This document shows, one piece after another, positions 1-15,966 of a DNA stretch of 16,104 bases (positions within the stretch are counted from its first letter, which is position 1; each line of letters opens with the position of its first letter). The notes beneath the pieces were generated by a model that was not told where the DNA came from, did no database searches, and saw only the letters and a program-made list of their open reading frames with translations. Origin of the DNA: Gonium pectorale (Eukaryota > Chlorophyta > Chlorophyceae > Chlamydomonadales > Volvocaceae); NCBI GenBank assembly GCA_001584585.1, contig LSYV01000029.1, forward strand, positions 556,836 through 572,939, read 5' to 3'. A program made the translations under genes and the position numbers.

Positions 1-31
1 CCCGCCCGCCCCCCCCCACCCCCCCGCGCAG

Positions 32-502
32 TCGCCTCCATCTGCTTCTTCGCCCTCTCGCTGCTCGCCTCGCTCCCCATGGTCGCTTCGGCGCTGGGCG
101 AGGCGGCCGCGGGTTCGCTCCGCAACGTGGGCCTGGCCGGCACCTATGCCCTCAGTGGCCTGCCGCAGGCAGTGTCCTCGGTGGCGCTGGCGGCGGGCGG
201 CCAACTGGACACCCACGTGCTGATGGCGGCGGCGGTGGTGGCCACGCTCTGCCTGGGCATGGCGCAGGAGGTGCGTCGTTGCGGCCGGCGCCCAGCGTTT
301 GGATGCTGGGCTGCCAGCGACGTGCACCCACCCGCGCCTCGACCCCCCTCGCTTGTGCCTGTGCCGCCGCCGGACCTCCATTGGCCCCCATGGCCTCACC
401 GTTTCGCCGCCGCTCGTCCCCCGCCTCCCTGTCCTCCCCCTCCCCCTCCAGGGCGCTCTGCTGCTGCTGCTGTTCCAGGTGTCCCACTTCCTGGAGGAGC
501 GG
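32..502 (+). other. HMA1 membrane segments before the actuator domain (two exons)
   Basis: Exon 32..270 starts inside a codon and opens with a hydrophobic run (about residues 1-20, SICFFALSLLASLP). A second hydrophobic region contains the DTHVLMAAAVVATL stretch, which aligns with the NIHVLMALAAF region of plant HMA1. Exon 452..502 is 51 bases and encodes GALLLLLFQVSHFLEER, matching the helix and helix-end FNLAHIAEEF of plant HMA1. The 181-base intron between them (271..451) opens gtgcgt and closes cag. The 287-base intron 503..789 opens gtgagg and holds nothing recognisable. Confidence 0.82.
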
Positions 503-3500
503 GTGAGGTGAAAGGGTGGGAGACCCGCGGGTCTGGGAGTTAGGCTGGCGGGGACTTGGGGGCGCCGCAGGAGGGGCCTCGCCGCTCTCTCCCTCCTCAT
601 ACACTTCTCCGCATCCTTGCGTTGGTCACTCTGCTCTGTGCCTCGGCCTGACGGTCGCATAACGCATGAGGACTGCCCTCCCCTCCTCTCGGCTCTTACT
701 CTGCTCTCCCCCGCCCTTCAGCCCTAACCCTCTCCCGCGGGGTCCCTCCTCCCTGCTCCCCTCCCCCCTCTCGGCGCGCTCCCCCCCAGTTCACCACCCG
801 CGCGCAGGGCTCCCTGGAGCGGCTTTTTGCCGCCATGCCGCAGCGCGCCACGCTGGTGGCCCTGTCGCCAGCTGCCGCTGCCACCGAGGAGACGGGGCCC
901 AGCGGCGCCGCCAGCGTCGGAGCAGGAGGCGGCGCGGGGCCGGACCTGGCCAGCTGCGTGGAGGTGCTCGCGGAGGAGGTGGCGGTGGGGCAGCTGGTGC
1001 TGGTGCGGCCCGGAGAGCAGGTGGGGGCCGTGAAGCCGAGGAAGATGGGGGGATGTCTGTGTGAGATTGGGTATGTGTTGGTGCGGGAATGGGTCGCAGA
1101 CGTCTCTCATTCTGGACAGTCGGCGACAGCCGGTGGTGCCTCCGCCCGCTTTTCCCCCATCCGCCCCATCCCATCCCCTTCCCCTTCACCCCCCCTATTC
1201 TATCCCCGCTCGCACGCACTCTCCCAATGACGTATTCGTATGCTGGTTGACCCGTGCACTGTCGCCGCCCCCCGTTCCCCCCTCCCTCTCCCGCCCGCCG
1301 CCGGGCAGGTGCCGCTGGACGGCGAGGTGGTGTGGGGCACCGCCAGCGTGTCGGCAGCGCACATCTCGGGCGAGAGCCAGCCGGCGCGCGTGACGCCGGG
1401 CGCGTGGCTGCCCGCGGGGGCGCTCAGCGCGGACGGCGCGCTCGTGCTGCGGGCGACGGCCCGGGCGGCGGACAGCACGCCGGCGCGGATCGCACGCATG
1501 GCTGCGGCGGCGCAGGTGCGGGAGGGGGGACGGGGGGCGGTGGGGGAGGGCCGGACGCGGATGGACGGCTCCTGCGGGGCAGGAGCGGGTGCTGGTCAGC
1601 CCGCCCCTCACCGCCGCCGTCGGAAACACGGCCACTTGTCGTACGCCGAAACCAGCGCAGAGGCTCCTACCTGCCTCCTGACAAGTCCTTACACATAAAG
1701 GCTTGTCCGCGCCTGGTCACGTTTGCCACCCGAACACGCCTTTCCTAGCACCTCCCCCCACCCAATACCGCACCACCTGGTGACGCACACACGCTTTGCG
1801 CTTTGCCCTGCGCGCGCAGGCGTCCAAGCCGCGGCTGCAGCGGCAGCTTGACATGATTGGCGCCGTGTGGAGCCGCGCCGTGCTGGCGGCAACGCTGGTG
1901 TCGGGGCTGGCGCTGGCGGCGGCGGGCGTGCCGCTGCTGGAGGCGCCCGGCGGCGCGCTGTACCGCGCGCTAGGGGTGCTGGTGGCGGGGTCCCCGTGCG
2001 CGGTGGTGCTGGTGCCGCTGGCCTACGTGTGTGCGCTGGCGACCGTGACCCGCCGGGTGAGTGTGTGTGATCAAGGGCGAGGGGAGAGGGGAGAGGGGAT
2101 ATGGAGGAAGGGAACAGGGGGATTGCTGGTCGGGGACGCCGAGTATGGCAGCGGAACTCGGGAAACCCTCCCCTGTCCCCGTCTCTTCCCTCCCTCCTCA
2201 CCAAGCACACAAAGCATCAACCCCCTGACCCGGCCCAAGCTCCCCTGCTGAAGAATGGCACCTTCGGTGCCTCCTGCCTGGCATCCTCAGGGCGTGCTCC
2301 TCAAGGGCGCCAGCGCCCTGGACGCCCTGGCCTCGGTGTCTATGGTGGCGCTGGACAAGACCGGGACCATCACGACGGGGGAGCTGAGGCTCACGGAGGC
2401 CAGCCTGCTGGAGCCTGCCACGACGGCGCCGACGGGCGAGGCCGGGAGCGGCGCGCCTGTGACGCCGGCGGCGGCGCATTCGCTGCTGCCGTTGCTGCGC
2501 GGCGGCGCGACGGCGCTGGCCTCCCTCCCCTCCCTCTCGCTGGACTCGGACACGGAGGCGCCCACGCCCGGCGGCGCAGCGGAGGCGGCGCCGTCGACGC
2601 CGCTGCAGCTGCACTGGCCGGAACTGGCGGTCCGCTGCGCGGCGGCGCTCTCCCGCGCGTCGTCCCATCCCGTGTCGCGGGCGGTGGTGGAGGCGGGCGG
2701 CGAGCTGGCGCGCGGCGTCCGCGTAGACGGCTTCGAGCAGGTGCCCGGGTCGGGCGTGCGTGGCGTGTGTCGGCTGGGCGGCGACGCCTTCTCGGTGGCC
2801 TTCGGGTCACAGGACTTCGCCGAGGCGGCGCTGGCGTCGGCGGCGAGCCACAGCAGCGGGGCAGCAACGGCGGCGGCTGCGCTGCGGTCGCACCTGGCGG
2901 CGGCCGCCGGCGGCGCGTCGGCCGTCAAGGCCGTTAGCGTGTTGGTTCTGGAGCCGCTGGCGGACGGGCGCGACCCGCGAGTCGCGGTATTCAGCTTTGA
3001 GGACGTCGTCCGGCCTGGCGCGGAGGCAGCAGTAGGCGCGCTGACGGACGGCAGCTGGCGGCAGCCGCCGGGGGCGGGCGGGCGGCGGGCGGCCGAGTCG
3101 TCTGCGTCCAAGCGGGTGGTCATGCTGACGGGTGGGTAGGGCCGGCGTTGGGTCGTGGGGCCGCGTCCATTGCGCGCGTGCTGTGTCCTGTTTGCCGGTT
3201 TCGTATGTGCCGTCGGTGCCGGTCTGATGTGCTGGCGGGGAGCTAACACGTGGAAGGTGTACGCCGTAGCGCCACTCCGTGCGCTCCAGGCTGTGGGATG
3301 CGGTCTGTACATCGTCCAGGCACGTGCTGTCGGTGTTTGCGGTGCGGGCTGGCTGGCGCCCATCGATTACGATGGCTGTTGCCCACCCTTCGGTTGTTGG
3401 GGACCCCGCCTCGTGACGTTCGCTGGCCCTCGCCCCTGAGCACCGAACCGCATCCCCACCAACTCGCAGGCGACAACTCGGCGGTGGCGTCCGCCGTGGC

Positions 3501-5388
3501 GTCGGGCGTGGGCATCGCAGAGTTCCGCGCCGGCATGATGCCGCAGGACAAGCTGGACTACGTGCAGCGGGAGCAGCGGGAGCGGGCGGCAGGTGTGGGA
3601 GGGAGGCCGACCTTTTCGCTGCTGGTGCTCTTTTGCCCTCTAGCTCCGGGCGGACGGACGCTGGCAGACACTGGCGGACACCGGCTTGGGCGCTTTGCCA
3701 TCTAGCCTCGGAGCACTGAGGTCATGCACATGCCTTGCCGTCAACCGTTTGCTTCTGCAACCCACCGCCCTCCGCTCCACGTGACCACAGACGGCGCCAG
3801 CGGCGGCGGTGGCGTGCTTATGATGGGTGACGGCATCAACGACGCGCCGGCGCTGGCGGCGGCCCACGTGGGTGTGGCGGTGGCGGCGTCGCCGCGGGAC
3901 CTGGTGGCGGCGGCGGCGGACGTGATCGTGCTCAACGGCCAGGGCGCCGCGGCGCTGCCCTGGCTGCTGCGGACCGCCGACAGGACGCAGGTGGGGCGGG
4001 GCGGCGGCCGGGGGGCTGCCAGGCTGTGCCACCGGGGCGGAGGAGGACGGGGGATGGGAGAGTGTGGAGCGGCAGTGGCCTCACACCCATCCCCCTCGTT
4101 CGGGTGCGGCACGGTGCACGGCGCCCCCGAACCCAAAACACGTGTTGGCGCTTTGCCGCTCCCCACCTTCGTCGCCTCACCGTAGCCCCTCGCCGCGGCC
4201 CCTCCCTCCCCCCTAAACACGCTCTCGAAACGGGTGTGCCCCAACCCCATCCGCGCCTCCATTGAGAACGCCTTGCCACTCTCCGAGCCTTCCCCTCCCC
4301 GGTCCTCGTCCCTCACGCAGGCGATCGTGCGTCAGAACCTGGCGCTCTCCCTTACCGCCATGGTGGCCGCCACGCTGCCCACGCTGGCGGGCGCCTTCCC
4401 GCTGTGGCTGGCGGTGCTGCTACACGAGGGCTCCACGCTGGCGGTGGCGCTCAACAGCCTGCGGCTGCTGCTGCCGGAGGAGGGGGAAGGGGAATCGGAG
4501 GAGCAGGGTGGCCGCCGGGGGCCGCTGGGCTCGCTGGCGGCGGTGTGGACGGGCCTCAAGGAGCTGGCAGCCGACCCGCACCACCACCACCACCACGATC
4601 ACGACCACGACCACCACCACGGCCATGACCATGACCACCACGACCACCACCACGGCCATGACCACCACCACCACCACCACCACGACCACCACCACCACCA
4701 GGAGCATGCGGAGGGTGCAGCTTCAGGTCACCACCACCACCACCATGACCACCACCACCACCATGAGGATAGCATGGCGAAGGAGAAGCCGGGGAGCCGC
4801 AGCAACGGCCACGTCAGCAACGGCCACAACGACCACAGCAACCACCACCACGACCGTAGCCACCACGAGCGTGATCACGATCAGGCCGTCGCCGGGGTGC
4901 AGGCGGCCGCCGCCTCCTCTGCGACCCCCAGCAGCGGCGCTGGCGTCTGCGATGCCGGCGGCCAAGCCGCCGCCCCCATCACGGTCCAAATCAACGTGGG
5001 GTCCTCTGCCCGGCCTGACGTCAGCGCCGCGGCGGTGACGGCGACGGTAACAGAGTTCGCTGGTGGGCGTGCAGGGCGCCCCGGCGGCGCCGCCTCCGCG
5101 TCGGCCGCTTGCCCGCTGCGCTGCTGCAGCGGCGGCGTCGGTGGCTGGGGGTCGGCGGCTGCTCGGTTGGGCCCGCTACTCGCTGCCTGCAACGGCAGCG
5201 GCAACGGCTTCGGTGCGTTGGAGGCCGGCGAGGCTGGCGCAGCCACCAGCGGCGGCGCAATGAGTGGGAGGTCGCGCCAGCTGCGGCGCCGCTACGGGGC
5301 GCTCCGGGTGGCTGTGGGGGCGGTGGGGCTGGTCGGAGCGGCGGCGGCAGGTTTGTCCGAGGAGGCGGCGGGGCCGAGGACGCGGTGA
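32..5388 (+). CDS. HMA1: P1B-type heavy-metal ATPase, HMA1-like (5' partial, nine exons)
   Basis: An ATP-driven metal-cation pump. HMA1 proteins of plants sit in the chloroplast envelope and move Cu, Zn or related ions; the substrate here is inferred from the family. Exons: 32..270, 452..502, 790..1020, 1309..1515, 1820..2056, 2291..3131, 3470..3592, 3791..3990, 4321..5388. All introns are GT-AG, phases agree at every join (two are phase 1), and the product is 1064 residues in the window plus a TGA. Residues are numbered from the first whole codon at 34. Motifs in order: SGE (193-195), SPC (300-302), DKTGT (Asp343), HP (447-448), MLTGDN across an exon join, GDGIND (655-660), HEGST (744-748). 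The order and spacing match plant HMA1 throughout, and SPC plus HEG(G/S)T marks the P1B-4 subgroup. The N-terminus, transit peptide and first helices lie left of the window. The His-rich C-terminal tail is not seen in the land-plant HMA1 sequences I recall, which carry their His-rich stretch at the N-terminus. Confidence 0.9.
790..1515 (+). other. HMA1 actuator (A) domain, two exons
   Basis: Exon 790..1020 begins FTTRAQGSLERL and ends LVLVRPGEQ. Exon 1309..1515 begins VPLDGEVVWGTASV and contains HISGES followed by the GGA-like loop and DSTPARI. Together they form the dephosphorylation domain of a P-type ATPase. The catalytic loop reads SGE rather than TGE; the glutamate (codon 1372..1374) is intact. 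Serine at this position also occurs in some bacterial and archaeal copper ATPases, so the pump is probably still active. An Ala/Gly-rich loop (about residues 123-148) is longer than in plant HMA1, as is common for algal proteins. The 288-base intron between the exons (1021..1308) is otherwise featureless. Confidence 0.85.
1516..1819 (+). other. HMA1 intron, 304 bases
   Basis: Opens gtgcgg after the codon for Gln and closes gcgcgcag. G-rich near the donor and mixed afterwards. No gene or repeat seen. Confidence 0.75.
1820..2056 (+). other. HMA1 ion-pathway helix with SPC motif
   Basis: A 79-codon exon. It begins with the KPRLQRQLD segment that joins the actuator domain to the membrane, then a hydrophobic helix (about residues 257-273). 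LYRALGVLVAGSPCAVVLVPLAYVCA follows in two parts, with SPC at 1991..1999. SPC is the helix signature of the metal site in P1B-4 and some related pumps, and the PLAYA-like sequence after it is diagnostic of HMA1. The exon ends TRR before a gtgagt donor, and the next exon resumes GVLLKG. Confidence 0.88.
2291..3990 (+). other. HMA1 phosphorylation (P) and nucleotide-binding (N) domains, three exons
   Basis: Exon 2291..3131 opens GVLLKGASALDALAS and holds DKTGT with the phosphorylated Asp at 2354..2356. An Ala/Thr/Ser-rich loop follows, then SSHPVSRAVVEAG (nucleotide-binding His at 2666..2668), the PGSGVRG loop, and MLTG. An in-frame TAG lies seven bases past the donor, so splicing here is required. 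Exon 3470..3592 completes GDN and carries the MMPQDKLDYVQ segment with the conserved P-domain Lys. Exon 3791..3990 carries VLMMGDGINDAPALAAA. All residues needed for catalysis are present. The inserted loop before the HP motif (about residues 360-430) is longer than in plants and is probably disordered. Confidence 0.88.
3132..3469 (+). other. HMA1 intron, 338 bases
   Basis: Phase 1 intron, opening gtgggt and closing ctcgcag. It is richer in T than the flanking exons. No repeat or gene seen. Confidence 0.75.
3991..4320 (+). other. HMA1 intron, 330 bases
   Basis: Opens gtgggg after the GDGIND exon and closes cacgcag before the final exon. G-rich at the start and pyrimidine-rich toward the acceptor. 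Nothing else seen. Confidence 0.75.
4321..4470 (+). other. HMA1 last two membrane helices with HEGST motif
   Basis: The first 50 codons of the final exon encode two hydrophobic helices. The second carries LLHEGSTLAVALNSLR, with HEGST at 4423..4437. This is the C-terminal P1B-4 signature, HEG(G/S)T followed by NS(L/V)R. In plant HMA1 the protein ends a few dozen residues after this point. Confidence 0.88.
4579..4764 (+). repeat. His/Asp codon array in the HMA1 tail
   Basis: A 62-codon stretch (residues 796-857) with 42 His and 9 Asp codons, made of runs such as six to seven CAC/CAT codons, DHDHD and GHDHD. At DNA level it is an impure CAC/GAC trinucleotide array. A further nine His codons follow by 4881 in NGH, NHHH and SHH contexts. 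It sits directly after the last membrane helix and a short linker, so it would lie on the same face as the catalytic domains. It probably binds Zn, Cu, Co or Ni; that role is inferred from composition. Confidence 0.9.
4765..5388 (+). other. HMA1 C-terminal low-complexity tail
   Basis: About 207 residues rich in Ala, Gly and Ser, with no domain I recognise. Visible features are a Cys cluster CPLRCC (codons at 5110, 5122 and 5125) and a basic RSRQLRRR followed by a moderately hydrophobic stretch (5299..5355, LRVAVGAVGLVGAAAAGL). The exon ends at TGA 5386..5388. The frame is open from the conserved helices to this stop. An unrecognised intron that would shorten the tail cannot be excluded by eye. 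Confidence 0.6.
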
Positions 5389-5530
5389 GGCGCTCTCCCG
5401 GTAGCTGCCGATTGCGTTTGGTTCATGTTTTTCTCGGATGCACGATGTTGGATGACAATAATGGCTCGTGGGCTGCACCGTGGCCTGCGGTTGCGACCGA
5501 GGGGAGACGGGGTTGTTGCACTTGCTGGTG

Positions 5531-5642
5531 GAGGGGCAGGCGGACAACTAGTGCGCGCCGACGTACGGCCGCCGGGGACTCAGCACGAGGGGCAGGAGGA
5601 CAACTAGTGCGCGCCGACGTATGGACGCCAGGGAGGCAGCAT
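5531..5642 (+). repeat. Imperfect 56-base tandem duplication
   Basis: Two copies, 5531..5586 and 5587..5642. Their first 35 bases differ at one position only (5541 c against 5597 a); the shared core includes GGACAACTAGTGCGCGCC. The second halves have diverged more. It lies in the presumed HMA1 3' UTR. Confidence 0.85.
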
Positions 5643-6720
5643 GGGCGCTCGGGCTCGCCCAGGTGCGAAGGGCTTGGCCGTGCTGCACCCCACAGCGGCG
5701 CGTTTCAAGTGCTCAGGTCAGGGGATGCTGAGAGACGCGGAGGCGTGACGGCGCAGCGGGCGTCATGGGGAGTTCCTTCCAAGCGCCCCTTCCAAGCTTA
5801 GCGTAGCGATGCCTCTTTGCAATAACGCGCCACGGCGGGGCGGGGGCCCAACTGGCCGGGACAGCGAGGTGGGCGGACGCGCAGTGCGAGTGTCGCGGAC
5901 GGCGCCGGTCGTCTGTCCTGTTTCTGCATGCGTTGTCACGTTCACCACCTCGAGCCACGCCATTGTAGCGACCCCATCGTTATAAACCCAACAAGGCATT
6001 GCCCAGCCAGGTTCTGGGCAGGACGCGTTGTTGTCTTGACATAAGGGCCGCGCCCCGCTGCGACCGAGCGCGGGCCGGCCGGCGGTTGGGTGCACCCCTC
6101 GTGTGTGGGTGTGCGAAGGGAGCGGCAGGGACTCCTGGATGATACCGGTAGGGCGGCCCATAGGGTATCGTATGTGTAGGCCATGTCCAGAGTGTGCAGG
6201 AATATCAGGAGCAGCAGTGCAGGCCAGCGCGCACTAGGTGTTGTTAGCGCTGCGAGTCCGTGTTGTTTTTGGTAGCTCGTGTCACTGTGCGCGCTGCCAA
6301 TGTTCGTACAACGGTTATTCGGTGACTGTGCCGTGTGTTTGCAGTTGTGAGGTAAGGCGTGATGGGTTGCGTGTGCAGCGGTTGGGTGGTGAGGGGCTGG
6401 GACAGCGGCGGGTGTGCTGCTGATGGCGCGCGCGAGCTGGGAGTGATACCGGTGAGGCGGCGGTCAATGGGTCGAGTGGCAGGCGCTTGCGGCACCTTAC
6501 GGCGCAAGCGTTGCGTGTGTGCCCGGAGACAACTTGGCATTGAGGTTCCTTCGGAAAATGCAGGGTGTCACGGTATGCTGGGATGTACGGCAATGGCGGC
6601 GTGAAACGCGGTCGTTTCCAGCCGTTGCGAGGAGGCAGCACCTGAGTGCCTGTGGGGGAAGTGGAGCTCGCCGGGGCGTTGGCGTCGGTTGGGGCAGCGG
6701 GCGTTCGGAGGGGCGTGGTG

Positions 6721-6760
6721 ATCTTTAAATTCTGAAATGAAAGCATGTTATGCTCCATGA
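6721..6760. terminator. AT-rich patch, probable convergent transcript-end zone
   Basis: A short AT-rich patch (ATCTTTAAATTCTGAAATG and onward) in otherwise GC-rich DNA. It sits where the + strand changes from G-rich (left, sense for HMA1) to C-rich (right, antisense for PIE1). This suggests that both 3' ends fall near here. No TGTAA is seen on either strand, so the call rests on composition alone. Confidence 0.25.
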
Positions 6761-6837
6761 GCGTCCCATCTTTCTACGTGCCCCCGTCGTTGCCTTGGCT
6801 GCTCTGGCCATCGGCATCCGCCTGCGAGGTGCCGTAC

Positions 6838-6855
6838 TAACAGAACCATCTGTTA
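6838..6855. repeat. Perfect 7-base hairpin
   Basis: TAACAGA, loop ACCA, TCTGTTA. It lies about 80 bases right of the AT-rich patch. It could fold in RNA from either strand; its function is unknown. Confidence 0.7.
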
Positions 6856-6939
6856 ATGAACTGGGATGATCCCAAGGCTGCTGGGGGGGCGCCGCCCTCG
6901 GGATGCCGTGTAGCCGTCGCCGTCCTACATACGATTGGG

Positions 6940-6959
6940 GTGTCTGCGTTCGCAGACAC
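6940..6959. repeat. Perfect 9-base hairpin
   Basis: GTGTCTGCG, loop TT, CGCAGACAC. It lies in the intergenic region on the PIE1 3' side. Such a tight loop may extrude poorly, but the symmetry is exact. Confidence 0.75.
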
Positions 6960-8303
6960 TTGTGCCCTGCGGTTTGGAGGAGGGGAGGTCCGTGCCCACG
7001 CAGCTGTTGGTCGGACACTCCTCCGGTGCTGGGAAAGGAGCAGGCATGAGCGACCAGCCCCCACAGCGACAGAAGTGTCAGCGCCGCTGCTGCGCAATAC
7101 GGTACGCGCCCGACAGCCCTCCGGCTCTCCGCTGAACAAGACGGTACCTGACTGACTGGCTGGCCCATATGAGCGACCGCTTCTCAAGCTGGCGACCGGG
7201 ACGGTACAGCCCAGGGGCGGAGCATGGGGGGCCCTCGCCCCCACGGTAGCCGTGTGGTTCAGGCCTAATTGGGCTCAGGTAGGCTCCCCAGAGCTTTTAT
7301 AAGGGAAAGCGTGGGCAATGGAGCGTTCTGCTCCAGACCAGCAATCCAACCCATGATTTCCCACATCTTTCAGAGAACGCGCTGCCCGAGTCCACTCGTG
7401 TCACGGCAGCTCATCCGGCCTCCATCGCACACACATACACACACACCGGAAACACCAACGACGTGCGCCTGCCTTCGACTTCGACTGCGCTGTCCAGCGG
7501 GCAGTGTGAGCTCGTGATAGCGCGGGACAAACCGACTCGTCTGGTGCTTTCCCGTGCTGCAATCGCCATCAGCAAGCCCCGTGCCTCGGCCTCCATCAAC
7601 CGCTCCAGCACTGCTGTATCCCAACGTGTACCCGCTCCCCCCCACCCATCCGCGGGTGACAGACATGCGCCCCCAGGCTTCTCTACTGAGAATGCCTTCC
7701 AAACCCACTACCCCCCCACCCATCCGCGAAGGCGCCACCACCCCCGCTGGCCCCTGCGGGTTGGGCCCGCCTTTTCACACGGCTGGGGTTCTTTACCCCG
7801 CCGGCCCCGCGGCTGTGCCGTCGGCCGCAGCACTGACGCTCACGCGGCCCGGGCGCCACCTCCCGACGTCCGTGTTGTGTGCGCAACGCAACTGCTCGTC
7901 AGCACCAGGTACAACGGGGGAACAATCACATCGCCGCAGTCAACGCAGCCGCCCTGTCCTGCCCTACCCTGCATGGGCCGCACCGCACCGGCGTGTGCCG
8001 TACACTGCCCGCGCCCAAACAGTCCATGGCACGATGGGCTGTGCGGGGCGCCAACCCTCCCGGGAAAACCTCTGGAGTGCCCCCTGCTCCCACACGCCCG
8101 CCTCGGTCGTCAACGCGCCGACGCGTCCTGCGGCGACCGCGCTCGCGGCGCGGCCTTGGCTCCCGCCGCTGTGCCGCAGGAGGCGCCGCGGCCAACGCCA
8201 CGTTGCCGCTCCTAGCCCTCCAGCCTGCTTCACCCTCCACCCAGGAGCCGCCCGAATGCAGTGTGGGACAGCGGTTGTGCAGTACTGCAGTACGGCGAGG
8301 CGC

Positions 8304-15376
<7,073 letters not shown>

Positions 15377-15571
15377 CTGCGGGGCGACGGAGGTGAAGGC
15401 GTGGGGGAGTGGACGGGCGGGCAATGGGCGTTCAGCGCGTGGTCAAGGCGTGAACGAGGGGGCGACAAAGAAGGGAGAAGCATTGTGAGCAAGGGGGGTA
15501 AAACAGAAAGGGCAATGGGTCGCGTCGCGGACACCGAATCCACACACACAAAGTGAGCAAGGCGGATGATA

Positions 15572-15593
15572 GGGCGCCGCAGCTGCGGCGCCC
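15572..15593. repeat. Perfect 22-base palindrome
   Basis: GGGCGCCGCAG followed directly by CTGCGGCGCCC, an exact inverted repeat with no spacer, inside the upstream intron. Confidence 0.9.
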
Positions 15594-15811
15594 TCGCCTG
15601 CGGGCGACGACGGCATGAGCGAGGGGACGAATGGGCGAGTGGACGAGTGGACGGCGGAACGCGGGCGGGGGTGTGCGGGTACCGTAATGGGATGTGGGGC
15701 CGTGTGCAAGGGGGCCGACGCAAGGGGGGGGGCGAGGGGGTGGCGGGAGAGGAGGGACGAGGGACCTTGCTCGCAAGGGCAGGAGGTGGCGATGGCGCGG
15801 TCTGCTCCTCT

Positions 15812-15966
15812 GGCATCCACCCCCCCTTCCCGGGTATGGAGCGAGGGGGGCATCCACCCCCCCCTTCCCGGGTATGGAGCGACGGGGGCATCCACCCCCC
15901 CTTCCCGGGTATGGAGCGAGGGGGGCATCCACCCCCCTTCCCGGGTATGGAGCGACGGGGGCATCC
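15812..15966. repeat. Minisatellite of 36-38-base units
   Basis: Units start at 15812, 15849, 15887 and 15924, with a partial fifth at 15960. Each is GGCATCCAC, a C-run of variable length, then TTCCCGGGTATGGAGCGA and G/C plus GGGG. Length changes come only from the homopolymer runs. The base after GCGA alternates G, C, G, C, which suggests duplication of a two-unit block. Confidence 0.93.

Larger units (their letters stand above)
5389..6760 (+). other. Presumed 3' UTR and downstream region of HMA1
   Basis: No gene recognised. The + strand is G/T-rich with many stops, as expected of a long algal 3' UTR. I found no TGTAA, the usual polyadenylation signal of chlorophyte green algae, anywhere between the stop codon and position 7400. 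Contents are a 56-base tandem duplication (5531..5642) and two similar GATACCGGT-containing segments near 6140 and 6445. Confidence 0.5.
6761..8303 (-). other. Presumed 3' UTR and downstream region of the PIE1-like gene
   Basis: No gene recognised. The + strand is C-rich (G-rich in the sense of the - strand gene), fitting a long 3' UTR read leftward. No TTACA (TGTAA on the - strand) was found. A CTTTTATAAGGG motif near 7295 resembles a TATA box but has no convincing gene after it. A short CA-rich run lies near 7428..7446. A 250-codon open frame on the + strand (7463..8215) looks like a high-GC artefact. Confidence 0.45.

Noticed and set aside
4420..4707. A - strand open frame with long Val runs
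   Set aside because: It is the reverse complement of the His/Asp codon array; not a separate membrane protein.
6838..7260. Possible tRNA or small structured RNA near the two hairpins
   Set aside because: No cloverleaf, no T-loop GGTTCRA in the right place and no acceptor-stem pairing could be found.
7463..8215. A 250-codon + strand open frame with a TATA-like motif upstream
   Set aside because: Pro/Arg/Ser-rich composition typical of random open frames in GC-rich DNA; no motif, and the region looks like the 3' UTR of the opposite gene.
15812..15966. Repeat array considered as a CRISPR
   Set aside because: Units are contiguous with no unique spacers, and the setting is an intron of a eukaryotic gene.
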